Below, piece by piece: positions 27,381 through 41,600 of a stretch of 64,000 nucleotides of DNA. A program made the translations under genes and the position numbers. The notes under the pieces are model-generated. The model searched no databases, was not told the origin of the DNA, and saw nothing but the letters and a program-made list of their open reading frames with translations. Within the stretch, counting starts at the first letter, position 1; the number at the start of each line of letters is the position of its first letter. Source of the DNA: Dirofilaria immitis (lineage: Eukaryota; Nematoda; Chromadorea; Rhabditida; Onchocercidae); the NCBI GenBank assembly GCA_024305405.1, contig JAKNDB010000088.1, positions 1,010,001-1,074,000 of the forward strand, given 5' to 3'.

Positions 27381-27922
27381 CTGTATATGTAATTTTTATT
27401 TCTTCTCCGTAGTTTCTTTTTCATCTTATTTCATCGTCTTTAGCAAGAATGTCTTATGTGCCATACACATACACATACACATACGCATACAAACATACAT
27501 ACATATATACAACATACACATATATACAAGTTTTGTTTGCAATATCATCGATGCAATAGATGTTGTACACCGCCAGATTGACTGTCCCCTTCTTGTTTCC
27601 CTCCGTTGTCGTCTATTGATGATGTCGGGTATAAGTCGGGTTTTTGAATGATTGCCATTACCTTTACTTACTTACCTGTCCTATCGTTATTTCAGTTGTC
27701 TTCAATTGAACAATTAAACTTGCAACCTTCCTTTCCCATCCGTTATATATATATATATATATTTTTAATAACTTTTATATGATATATTTCAAGAAATATA
27801 TTTCCTAATTTCTCTTTCATTTTTTCTTCTTTTTTTTCTTTTATTGTATTTCAAAAATTTTGCAAATTTTATTTTTATTTTTCTTTCTTTCAAATTATTA
27901 TTAATCATAGAATGATAAATTG

Positions 27923-28330
27923 AATAATTATATAAGTATATTGATATATTTAATAGGAATAATTATTGATATGATAACAAATCGATGGTTATGGAATGAT
28001 ATATTAAATAATTATATAAGTATATTGATATATTTAATAGGAATAATTATTGATATGATAACAAATCGATGGTTATGGAATAATATATTAAATAATTATA
28101 TAAGTATATTGATATATTTAATAGGAATAATTATTGATATGATAACAAATCGATGGTTATGGAATAATATATTAAATAATTATATAAGTATATTGATATA
28201 TTTAATAGGAATAATTATTGATATTATAAAAAGATCGATAATCGTAGAAAGATTGATAATCGTAGAATGAATTATCGAATAATTATATAAATATATTGAT
28301 ATATTTAATACGAATAATTATTGATATAAT
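27923..28330. repeat. 84-bp minisatellite
   Basis: Three near-identical 84-bp units start at 27923, 28007 and 28091, a fourth starts at 28175 and diverges after about 60 bp, and a decayed fifth follows to about 28330. The period is a multiple of three, so one plus-strand frame stays open for 116 codons with a 28-residue repeat. Composition and lack of gene context argue against translation. Confidence 0.95.
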
Positions 28331-28811
28331 AAAGATCGATAGTCTTGTCTTGTTTTTTCTCTTTTTATTGATATCAAATTTTTGCATACAACGATAAATA
28401 TGCTAATTAATCGATTAATTAGGCTAATTTTGTTTTTTATTTAATTTATAAAAATATTGATAATATACTATGTTTTTTCTTTTTTTTTTTTTTAAATGAA
28501 ATTATATGAATTAATTCTTTCAAGTAATCATATCTCATATTAATAAGTAAATTTAGCAATTATTGACATTTTTGAATTTTTATCTTTTTTTTTTGATCGT
28601 TTAAAAAAGGGAAGGAAAAATTTTTAATTAAATATAAGTTGAATGAAAAATTTTTGCTTTCATTTTTTCTTTTTATAATTAAATTAATTATTCTTATATC
28701 ATCAATATTTATTATAACTATCATATTATCAATGTCATTTTTTTTTTTACAAAAAAATTTTTTTGTTTTCTTTCTGCAAAAATAAAAGATTGATAAATTG
28801 TAAAAAGGGAA

Positions 28812-28834
28812 AAGAGAGAGAGAGAGAGAGAGAG
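28812..28834. repeat. GA dinucleotide repeat
   Basis: About 11 GA units between A-rich flanks. Confidence 0.95.
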
Positions 28835-31800
28835 GAAAAAAACAAAGAAGGAAAATTAATATGAATTAAAATTGTGAAATGTATTTTATAGTGAAAATTT
28901 GTGAACAAAAAGAGAAAAAGAAAGAAAGAATAAATAAATAAATAAATAAATAAGTATTTTTATCGCGTATTCATGCATCATCGATATTTGATACGATCAT
29001 TGATTTAGGTCAAATCATTTTCTGATTATTGTTCTTTCATTCAAATATACATTCATTCGCAAAAAAAAAAAAGTAAAAAATAGATTTTTTTTTGATTATA
29101 ATTCATACCTCTTTCTGCTTGACATTTTATAAAAAAATTTTTTTTCCAATTCTAAATTTTGATTCATTTTTAATTTTTCATTTCTTACTTTCTTTTACTT
29201 TTTTTGATAATTAAATTGTAAAAATAATTAAAAATTTAGGATGAAAAATTCTTCTTTTATCAAATATTCAAATTTAATATATTGAAAGATAATTTAGTGA
29301 AAATTTTAGCAAAAATTGAAATATTAAATATTAATGGAAATTTGAACTTTTTTTTTTGTTTAAGCTATCATTCGTTTATGTTTGTTTCATTACTATTCAA
29401 ATTTATTTGCTTATTTACTCAAATATTATTACCTATTTAATACATGATAGTTTTTTTTCTTGTTTCCTATTTATTCATTATCTAGAATAAATTTTAATCC
29501 TTTTATCATTAATATTTAGTGCTTTATTTTGTTTAGCTATGATAATGATAAGATATAAATAATTAGTGTTAAACATCATAACATGTGTGTTGAGAAAAAA
29601 ATTTTTCGATAATTCAATGTGTAATAATAACTAAGAATAAAAAACTTGAAGACATTTTAATAAATTTGAAACTACCAAATCAGTATGCATTTGATCAGGA
29701 CTTAGTAAAATCGAGAATAACAAAAGTTAAAATGATGATATTAAATCAATCAAATTTGACAATTACTATAAAGCATGTATTTATATTTTATCTAACAATG
29801 ATTAAATAATATTGTTCATCTTTTGATTTAATTAGTAGAAGAAAAAATCATTTAGCTTAGAAAAAATGCAATAAATATGAATGAAATTTTATTGCATAAG
29901 CCAAAATTGCCAAATCTTTGATTATTCAATTTACAATTAGAATTGATTTAAAATAAAAAATTTAACAAATAAACAAACAGAAATAATTTTTTTTTGCAAA
30001 TAATAAAAAGGAAGAAAAAAGCATTTATAAAATAAAATATTTAATTATTTTTTTTATTATTAATCCATTTTAAATTAATTTTCAAATTGATAAATTCATT
30101 TGCGATAAATGCAAATTTCAATTTTATTCAAAAATTATTATATTAAAATGAACATCTTATATCAAACATATCTCCTAATATTATCATATCGGTTAAACTT
30201 TTTTCTTTTAAGTTATGAGAAGAAAAATAAAAAAAAAAACTTCGACAACAATTGCTACATTTTATTCTTTCAATCAGTATCGAATAAAAATTTCCCTCGC
30301 TAATTTGCATATCAAATGATCATCATCTATTGCTTTCCTTTTTTATTTATTTATTTTTTTGATCTGATGAAAAAATAGAATAGAATGATTTGAAGGAAAG
30401 GAAACATTCTCAACCAAAATAATTTCTTTTTTTTTTTGATAAAGAAAAAATGATTAGAAAGGATGATTAATAGTCGTATTGCTGATATTTTTGATAATTA
30501 GGATATCAAAGTATAATTTCCCGATAACATGAAAATGTATTATATAGCCTAATATCCATTTCATTAACATATAACTAAACATTATTGGCTTCTTTTTTTT
30601 CATATTTCAATATGACATATCAAATGTATCAATCTATTTCGAGGGAAAAAAAAAAAAATTCCATTTCAAATTGATCGTTATCACAAATGAAAAAAGAAGA
30701 GATGAAAGAGTGGAATAAAGAAAGGAAAAAAAAAAAGAAATACTTTAACAAAATATATTTGACATGTTTGCCAATCATTTTTATTTCTTTTTATTTTGCA
30801 TTCCAGCTGAAGAAGAGGCAAAAAAATAAATAAATGCTATTTTCATTATCAATATTATCAAAGCAATTATTATTTATCATTGTTTATATTGCAATTATTA
30901 TCATCAACAATTGTGGAAACTTATTATTATTAAATTTTCATCATCGATACTATTATTTATATCATTATCAATATCAATATTATCATTTTGCATGCTAATT
31001 ATTATCATCAACAATTGAGGAAACTTAAAATAAAATTAATTATTAATATTATCATTTTGTATGCTAATTATCATCGTCAACAATTGAGGAATTATTATTA
31101 AATTTTTATCATCGATACTATTATTTGTATCATTATCAATATCAATATTATCATTCTGCATGCTAATTGTTGTTATCAATTGATGAAATATTATTAATTT
31201 TCATCGCTAATACTATGATCAACGTTAATAATATTACTGTCAATATGATAATGATAAAATTAATCTTATCATTGCTACCTAAAAATATTTATATTATTAT
31301 TATCATTGATGATAAAATTTTGCTTTACCTTTGTTAGCATTACTCTAATATTACTATTGTTTTCGGTGTTATTTTTATCATCATTCATATATTATCATAA
31401 TTTATGCCATCATTAGCATTTCAATCATCATTTTTTTATAATTATCATCATTTCCGTAATTGTTAACATTATTATTTTGCTATTTGCTTAATTGTATTCT
31501 TTGGTTAAAAATTGAAATTTTTAATAAGTTTTAAAATAAATCATAAATGATAATTTTACATTTTAAATATATTAATCATTGAAAATATTCAGGTTATGAT
31601 AAAGAGAAATAATATTCAAATGAAATGTTTTAAAAAATGAGCAAAATTTATTAATTAAACTTTTTTTTCTAAAGTAATTTGGTAATGAAAAAAGTTGATT
31701 AGAATATTAGAGTGAAACAAAGTTAATACATCGAATAGGTAAATAAGCAAAATCGATTAAGTAAACAAAAGAAGTATAAGAATAAAATTGGGAAAGTAAA

Positions 31801-32683
31801 CAAACAATTAATAATTTCTACTAATACAACAACTATTCAGACTTGTAACATCATTTCAACTCTACTTTAATTATCAACTTACTTTGATTAATGATTAACT
31901 GATTAATTATATTTTAAATTGAATTGTAGCTTAGTTAAAAAAAAATTGCATATCCATTTATTGCATAGCTAAAATATTGAATGGAATTAAGGAATTAATT
32001 GAATTAAGTATAATTATACTATAATGGAAGTATTATATTCGATTAAATTAGATTATTTTCTCCTAAGTATAATTTAAATTTCATTTTAATATTATAAATG
32101 AATTATTTAATAATTTCACGTCATACTAAATGCTATATATATTTTTAAATTTATATTTGAAATGGATAAAATTGAAATAATTCATATAAATTATTTATAT
32201 AAATTATAATTTCAAATATTTTTGAAAAGAAAAAAAGTAGCGATAAGAAAAAAATATTCAAATAAAAATAATCAATCCTATACGATTGAAACGAAATTAA
32301 AAATGAAAAATTTTTCATTATTTCACAATTTGTCATTTGAAAATTTGATTAATTATTATTTTGTTTAATAACAATTTAAAAGAATTCACAATATGCATAT
32401 ATATATATATATATACATCTATTAATTTATCGATTAATTAGTTAATAAAAATTTGAAAACTTAGACAAAAGTTGAAATGAAAATAGAAATGTTATCCATT
32501 TCATAAATGATAAAATTATTGATTTATTTAATTAAGAAAAATAAAGATTATTTATTTTACTTACGAAACAAATTATGATAGAAATAATGGAAGAGAAAAG
32601 AAATTGAATTAATTAACTTTATGATGTTATTTTTAGGAAAAAAAAAAAAAGATGCAATGATCATCATATCCAAAATGTTACAT

Positions 32684-35600
32684 ATGCCATTGAAATTGAA
32701 ATGGGGCAAAAAAGTGGACGATATGATCTTAGCCAAGATATTTACGTATTAACAGTATATCTTGGTGATTATGCTATCCTACAATGTACACTAACAACCG
32801 AAAGTACTGCAAGTCAATGTATGGAATATCTTAGCCAAAAAGTTGATCTTAATCAGGTTAGTAATATCTGAAATTTAAATGAAACAAAGTGCAGAAGAAA
32901 TAAATAAATAAAATAAAGACTTTCAGTAATATAACAAAATTAGTACCGTAGTTTTAAATTTGATTTTGTTTGGATAGTCTCATATTATAGGAGATGGATG
33001 AATAGCACAATAAATCAAGAGATTGGATCTATAAATAATAGGTAAGATATGCTATACGTGGTTTACGTGAACAAGCTACAAAATTTTATTTATTTACTTT
33101 TTGTTCTTTGTTTTTTTGTTGTTGTTTGTTGTTTATATTTTATATATATGCTTATTTTTTTTGTTGTAACTTTTTTTTTTGCTATGTTAATATTTTAGAG
33201 AAAATATTTATTTGCTACAGGTAGAAATGTTTGGTTTACGATATCAAATGAAAACTAATGATCCGGATAATCGTATGATGCGATGGGTGGAACTTGATAA
33301 GCCACTAAGACGACAACTCGAGAAATGGGCATGCAAACCGCGACAAGTACAATTGGCCGTCCTCTATCATACACCAAATGCCTTCACATTAACCGATCAA
33401 ATGGCTAGGTTATTAGAAAAATTTAATTATTATAATTGATGCCAAAAAAAAGAAGAAATGTAAATTTTATTTGAATTTAAGCAACATTGAAGGAAAAAAA
33501 AAAGAGAATAGAAAATAGAGAATTTCTTTTGTAATATATTATTTAATAATTCTTACATATTATTATAATTATGATTATCATTTAAAACTTTTCAATATCG
33601 TAGAAATTAATTATGCTAATTTTTGTAATAAAAAAAAAGATAAATTAAAATTTTTGTTTTAAAAATATTTCATAATATAAATATGCTTTTTAGATAATTT
33701 TAAATTTCTTTTTTTTCGTTCCAAATTAATTTATAAAAATTACATTGTTAAAAATAATCATATCAATGAATGATTTGATTTTGATTTTTATAAAAATTAC
33801 ATTGTTATGAAATGATCATATCAATGAATGATTTGATTTTGATTTTTATAAAAATTACATTGTTAAGAAATGATCATATCAATGAATGATTTGATTTTGA
33901 TTTTGATTTTTAACACAAAAATTTTAAAATACAAAAATATTATTACTAATTGATAAAATTACGCAAATATTTGATAATTTTTTATTTCTAAAAGGAAAAA
34001 AATGATTAAATTGAAATTAAAAAGAGCGAAAGAATAAAAAAGAAAGAAAAAAGTTACAAAGTAAAAAGAATTTTGTCCTATTTTTGCAAAGAATTAAAAT
34101 TGCAAAATTTAAAAAAAAAAAAGGAAAAATAATTTTTTTATTTTTTCTTCTAGATCATACTATTTTTTCTTGATGAAATTGGATGTTGTTGAGGGTAAAT
34201 TGACGGTTGCACTCGAAAAATATATCAATCTTGCAGCATATAGTCTTCAAGGTTGGTTGATCATTTTTCTTAATTGATTTAATGATAAAAAACGAAAAAA
34301 AAAAAGTAGTTCATTAAATTATATTCAATGATTCGGACAATAAAAATAAAATGAAATGATACGATATCAGGAATAAGCAAATTCATTTTAAATTGATTGA
34401 TTTTTCTTTCTTCTTTTTTTTTTTATTATCATTCTTGGAAAAAATTTCAAATGAAAGGAATGAAAAATTAAATTTTGATTTTATGTGCAAAAAAATATAT
34501 CTCTTTTTTTTGATTTATTTTTGTTTTTCTTTGTTTCTTAAATCATCAAATTTTTAATTAAAAATTAGAAATAATTTTATCCTAAAATAAAATAAAATAT
34601 ATTATTTGATAAATTCTTTATATCATCAAATTTCGTCATTATATAAATGATTAAGTGATTGTGTACTCAAATTTTTGATAGTAATTTTATTTTTATTTGA
34701 TTAAATTCAAATGTTATTACGATGAATATCAAAGAATAGAAAGTTATTTTCTGAAATTTTATGATATAAAAGTATAAGTATCAATATGTTCACAACGATT
34801 CATAATAATTTTTACCACTATTATAAGGTTATAATAAAATGAAAAATTATTTATTCAGATGAAAGATTAATGATTAATCTTATTTTATCATTTACAATTA
34901 TTTTTGCAAAATGGATAAAATGATAATTTAAAGAATTTAAAATTTTTGAAATAATACTTCAATGATTTCTAAATTTTTAATTCGTTTTTTTGCTTTATTC
35001 ATAATATTTTATTTTATTTTTATATTAGCTAATAATAATTGGGAAAAAAATTTATTAAATTTTGCTACAATTTAATATTTTCATAATTTTATAAGCAAAA
35101 TTTTATCAATTGTAAACAATAGCTTAAATAATATTAGAATTAGAAGATATAAGGAAAATTAATTTAATAATAAAATTTATCAAATAATTCTTTCTCTCTA
35201 AAATATAGCATAAATTTAAAAATATAATTTTGAAAAAGTTTATTTATTATTTTACTCTTTTCTTATTTTACTCATTTCTGAAAAAAAATTTTAATTTTTC
35301 AAATTTTTTTTTCATTTAATTGAATAATTATTATCTCTTTTATAATCAGCTAAATATCATTTTACTCTCGTTCTATTCTATTCTATTCTGTTCTATTCTA
35401 TTCTTAATTTTAAAATTAATTATTTTCAGTTGAATATGGTGATTTTGATCCAACAATACATACGATTGATTTCATGCAAACTGTACCTCTTTTACCAAAA
35501 GTAATCAATGCTGGCAATATATAGTGATAATCAATAATTTTTTTTGAAAATAATTTATTAATCGAAATGAGAATAGCAATAAGAATTAATAAATTTTTTT

Positions 35601-38600
35601 ATCAGTTTTTAAAATTTCATTTAAAAACTTTGATTTATTATCTAAATTAAGAATAGTGATAATAACTGATAACTTTTCTAAACGTTTCAGAATTTCATTC
35701 CAATTTTGATTTATTATTCAATTAAAAATAACTACATTAGTTAAACGTTTTTTTTTGTATATTTCAAAAATTTTATTTAAATTTTAATTTATCACTTGAA
35801 ATAAAATGGCAATAGTAGTAATCAATGATTTTTTTTTTTTGGAAGTTTTAGAATTTCATTCAAACTTTGATTTATTACCAAAACTAAAAACAATTATAGT
35901 AATTAATAATTTTTTGGTTATATGAATGTTTTAGTGAAATTTTTTATTTTTAAAAAGATTTCTTTTATTACTCAAATTTGGGATACTAGGAGTTATAATT
36001 AATAATTTTTTCAAAGTTTCTAAAATTTCATTTATAATTTCATTTGTTGTTTAAGCTAAGATTGATAGTAATTAATGATAGCTTTTTAAAAGTTCCAAAA
36101 TTTCATTCAAATTATTATTAAAATAATTACTAATCAAAATAAGGGTAGTAGTAATTGTAGTGATAAATAATGATTTTTTTATTTCATTTAAAATTTGATT
36201 TATTATTTTAATTTAAAATTAGTAATAATAATTTTTGATGATTTTAAGATTTCATCTTTTAGCTATAATTTGCTATCGAAAAAAAACAAATATTTGTTAT
36301 ATTTGCAGCATATTTGTCGAAGTGCACAAATTCAGGAGGATTTATTGAAGAGAGTATCGGCGGTACATGAACGACTTAAAGGAATGCAACCAAGTTATGC
36401 TGCATTATTGTATATTGTTGATGCTCAACAGTGTGAAGGTTACGGTGAAGAATATTTTAATGGGAAGGTAAAAGTGATAAAAATAAATTTTTATTTTCAA
36501 TTAAATATTGATTGAAAAGTTTGAATTTAATTCAATACATTTTTATTTCGAATATTTTATATGTTTTTTTAAATGATAAATTTTAAAAGGAGGAATATAG
36601 GAATTAGCTCATTTCAATTTTATTTATTTAAATAATTTTATTTTTTCGAAAATAATTTTGAAAATCTCAATGTAATCATATCTTTCACGAAGTTACAACT
36701 ATTAGCTTTTATTTTTTTAATTTATTTTTTTCCTCTTTTATTTATTTTTTTAGGATGAAGATAGTACTGAGGTAAAAATTGGATATTCTCAGGAAGGTAT
36801 TATTATCAAAGGATCCTATGGTGCACCATTAAAACATAAGTAAATCATCTGTAAAACTATTTTAAAATTTTTTGATATATTTCAATTGAAAAGAAAATGA
36901 TATTATTTAAAAATTTTAATTTTTGCGAAAACAATGAAAATTTCCAAATCACTCTCGAATGTATAAATCAATTAGTCACTCTCGAATGTATAAATCAAAT
37001 TTATTGATTTTTGGATGGGAACATATCAAAGATATGCATGCAATGAAACGACATCTAAATATTCGACTTCATGATGGTACTTTGGTCCAATTTACCATGG
37101 TATGATGATATACATTTATGTAGAGATATATATATATATAAAGTTAGGAAAATTATCAAGATAATTAAAAATTAATCAATACTGATGATATCTTTTTATA
37201 TTATCAAAATATTAAAATAATCACCAAAACATTGGGGTTTTTTTTTGTGTTAAATTAAAATTTCATTTAGGAAGATGCAGAAATGGCACGTTATGTAGCA
37301 ATGGTAATGATGTGGCAATTTCGTTATGCGACAAATAAAGCAATCATTGAAAAAATAGTCCAATGAAGTAAGAATCTTTTTTGCGGAAATATTTAAATTT
37401 TTATTGTTAATATTTCATTTGCAACTAAATATAAATTAAATTTGAAAATTAAAAAATAATTAAATTTTAAAATTGCATAATATTCGAAATATTTCTTCTT
37501 AATATGATATTAAAGCAAGAAAGATTCAATGAATAATTTTAGAAGTTAATTGTAAATAGAATTTTTTTATAAAATTTAATAATGAAATTTTACACTATTT
37601 ACTAATACTTTTTATAAGGCTCAAAATGATTGTTATTATTTCGTTAAAAAAAAAAGATAAGACAAAATTATCATTTATTGAAAAAGTTCAGAAAAAAAAA
37701 ATGAAAATCTAATTTTTGCAGTATCAATAATTTACAAGGAAGTATTCGAACATTCAATCAAATGCGATCTTCGAATGCTGAAGTATTATGTTGCTATATT
37801 TCATTCTCATTTTATTAAATTTTTTAAAAATTTAAAATTTAAATTTTTATAATACAAAAATTTTTATTATTATAAAATTTGATAATTTACTTTATCTATT
37901 TATGTAATACAATACTAAATGCTTAATTTACTAAATATTACTTATTATTATTATTATATAAATTTGATAATTTACTTTATCTATTTATGTAATACAATAC
38001 TAAATGCTTAATTTACTAAATATTACTTATTATTATTATTATAAAATTTGGAAATTTCTCAAAATCAATTGATTTATCAATAGTTCCGAAAAAATTCTTT
38101 TTTTTCTTCAGTAAATGGAAAATAAAATTTTTCATTTTATTTATATAATTTTAGGGAAAAATAATCTTTGTACTATTTAATCAAAAAAATAAATAAATAA
38201 ATAAAATAATTTTAAGTTTAATGAAAGAAATTCGAAATTTACAGCTTAATTCAACTCGTCTTATTGGACCAGATTATGCATCATTAGTCTATACGATGAT
38301 GCCTGAACCAACATACTGTTCATCCACTCAACGTTTACCATCAACGAAACGATCGAAGCGTACGTCACTTTTACAAGCAACATCAATGTGTAATTTATCA
38401 ATTCATACTGGTTGCAATGAAACTCAATCATCAAAATGTTCACCGTTAACTTCATTACAACAATATAATAAATTAGAAAATGGTATATTCTTATTTTATA
38501 AATTCAAAATTAATCAACTATTTTAATCCAACTTCTTAAAATATTAATTATGATTAATATAAAAAAAAAAAACACACACAAAGAAAACGTTTACATTAAT

Positions 38601-41600
38601 TATTAACTAATCTTTTGAGTATAAAATAAATTTAAAAAAAAAAATTAAAATCTCAAATGAATAAGTTATTAAAAGTTTGCTGAAGATAAGTAGGCAATAG
38701 CTTAAAAATGATATTTTTGAATAATTACTATTTAAAAAAAAAAAAAAAAAACTTCTTATTGTTTATGTATTTTCTTATAATTTATCTTATTGAATAATAC
38801 AAAGATAAATAAATAAGAAAAATAAAATAATTAAAAATTTCCAACGATTTTCACCTGACCACCTCATATTTCTTTTTATAATTCTTTACAACCTTTTCTT
38901 ATGGCATTTGTTCGTTAAACGTTCTCATGACCGTATTTAGCCTTAAATGAGATTTATCATCTTCTTCAAGAAAATCAAAAAATGTCTTAACCTAGAAATC
39001 TTTTATTTTCATCTTTTTATCTGTCTATCCCTGGCATTATTAGATAACAAAGTTGAAGAAATAGACTAACTGGAAATGTTAGCAATTTCAATGAGATTTT
39101 TATTGCATTTCCTAATTTCTCTTTTATAGTGCCCAAAAAAATTATCAACAAAAAAAAAATTATTGAATGTTAATTTATTAAGTCTTAAACATAGCTAATC
39201 ATTGAATTAAAAAATTATTACAATTTCATTATGTTTAATCATATTAATCTTTCTTTTTAAATAATTCAATAATATCAAATAGGTATTGCTGATGCATCAT
39301 CATTATCACAAAAACAATCAAAAATGGAATTAGAAAATGTTTCACGAAATGTACTATCAAAATCGACTGCAGCATTAAATTTTAAAAATGATGAAGAATA
39401 TAGTTCATCGCCAGGTCTTCTATATTGTTCAACTCCTTTTCTCTTACAAAATAATGAACAGGTTTTTTTATCTTTTTTTTTTAATTTTAAACTTTTGTAC
39501 TATATCAAAACAAAGCATGTAATCTTTAATAATTCGATAACGAAAAAAGGGATAGATAATTAAATATTTCAATACTGTAATAAAAAAATAATTTAAGATT
39601 ATGATTTTAAAAAAAAAAATAGCGAAATTACATTTTATATTCTAAAGATTACTTTTTCATTACATCATAATGAAGCATTTAATTTTTAGTAATTCAAAAA
39701 TAGTAACAAATAATTAAGTATTCAAGTATTTCAATACTGTTATAATAGTTTCACGTAGTATGTGCATAATATAATATTTATTGCAAAATTCAAACGTTTA
39801 GTAAAATCATTATTTACAGAATGCATCATCATCTCCGGAAAATATTAACAATATGATTACTTCCATTACTGATAATGATACACCAAAATTAGAATTTCGT
39901 AATTTTGCCGTTTTACGAAAACGACATTTAGCTGATACGGTAACAATATTTATTTAATTCAGATGATAAAAATTTTATAAACATTGTTTGAAATTTATAA
40001 TATAAACATTCTTTTTCATTTACAAAAAGAAATTTAATAGCAAATGAAATATAAAATATTAATTGATTGAAAATTCGATAAACATTTAGAAAGAAAATTT
40101 TTTGTTTAAAAAGAATGAAATATTTTCTCTTTGTTTTTTTTTTTTTTCAGATGACTGGTTCTTCACCGGAAATTCGCATGACCGGTGGAACACATACGAT
40201 TAGGTCGAAGTGCTGCAGCATTAGTTCATAAGCATTCCTTACTTGCAAATGGATCTCAAAAGGTTATTTATCATTGATGTTAAATAATTTCATTTGTATA
40301 TAGCGGAAGCAGCTAACAATTGATTAGTGTAAATGATAAAAATTAAGCAATGTACTATAAGGATACCGGAAATTTTCCATCCCACATCTATTTCAAATTA
40401 TTTTAAATAATTAAAAAAAAACAAAGCAAAATGGGGTTTAAAAATAATTATCAATTTTAAAAAAAATTTTCTACTATCAGTTTCTTGTATAATTTTTTAA
40501 ATAATAATTGATCATTCATCACTCCAAAATCTTCTATCACTAGTACTATCTTTTTTTTCCTCTATTTTATCATTAATATTATCATTAAAAAAATAATCGC
40601 TCTCTCTCTCTCTCTCTATTACTAACACTATCATAAAAATAAAAATCAAAAATGTTGCAGATATCTCCAGGTCACGCACTTAGTAGTCCGGATTTATTGA
40701 GTACTTGCCGTTCATCACCTGATCTTATCACTTCCATATTAGACCGATATCGATTAGCGGTAGCTGAAGCGGAATTAGCTGCTACTGCTACCGCTGCTGT
40801 TACATCACAAAAGCCATCACACTTGCAACATCTCAATGGTACCATTCAAAATGGTATACATTGGCAAACAACGAAAGCCTACGGAAATTATGTGCTACCA
40901 TCACCGCCACCAATAACCACTACATCGCAGGTAATTTATGGCAAAATTCATGTAATATTTAATGAATATTAATCAATAATTGACCAATATTATGACTTTT
41001 TGTTTTTTGCATACACATTTTCTGATTCTCCATTATCGGATTACATTATTTGATTCTTATTTGATTGATGATTTGCCAGAAATTACAAGAAGATTTTTGG
41101 CCAGTCAGATTTTAAATTTTGTTTTATTGAAAATTTGAAATTTTTGAGTATTTTGAAGATTATACGGTTGTAGACCAGCATGAATGAAGAATGTCAAAGA
41201 ATTGAAGACACAGCTACATTGGCAACAAAATTCATGGTAATGGATGTAGCTAAGGCAGAAGCCAGAAAACATATATCGAAAGATGCTGCTATAAGGCCAA
41301 AAATGTGCAAGGAATCACTACCATTAATCTCCTCCTTTTCAAGTATCATCCTATCGCCGGCCTGGAGCACCGAAAGTTAAAAGTCAGGCTCAACCAATTT
41401 CTTATTTGGCCCAAGCTGGGCACATTTATTACCCTCCTTCATCGCCACTTGCCCAAACTCATAGGATTTATCGGCAGCAGAATGGCTTTGGTAGTCCAAG
41501 TGAACCAAATTTAGGTGCAACGTACACTAGCAATGCTTTAAAATTGCCTCCATTATTTTCGGCAAATCATCGTTACGAAGTGATTGAAGAAGATCGAACT

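Larger units (their letters stand above)
25089..32683. other. 7.6-kb gene-free, satellite-rich region
   Basis: Poly-A/T tracts, TA runs (26323-26350 and 27747-27762) and trinucleotide repeats dominate. The open frames at 25903-26088, 26496-26954, 27229-27651, 27920-28270 and 30109-30303 are translations of repeats or lack any splice or domain support. A loose repetition around TATCATTTTGCATGCTAATTATTATCATC recurs at about 30850-31180. No RNA gene recognised. Confidence 0.6.
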
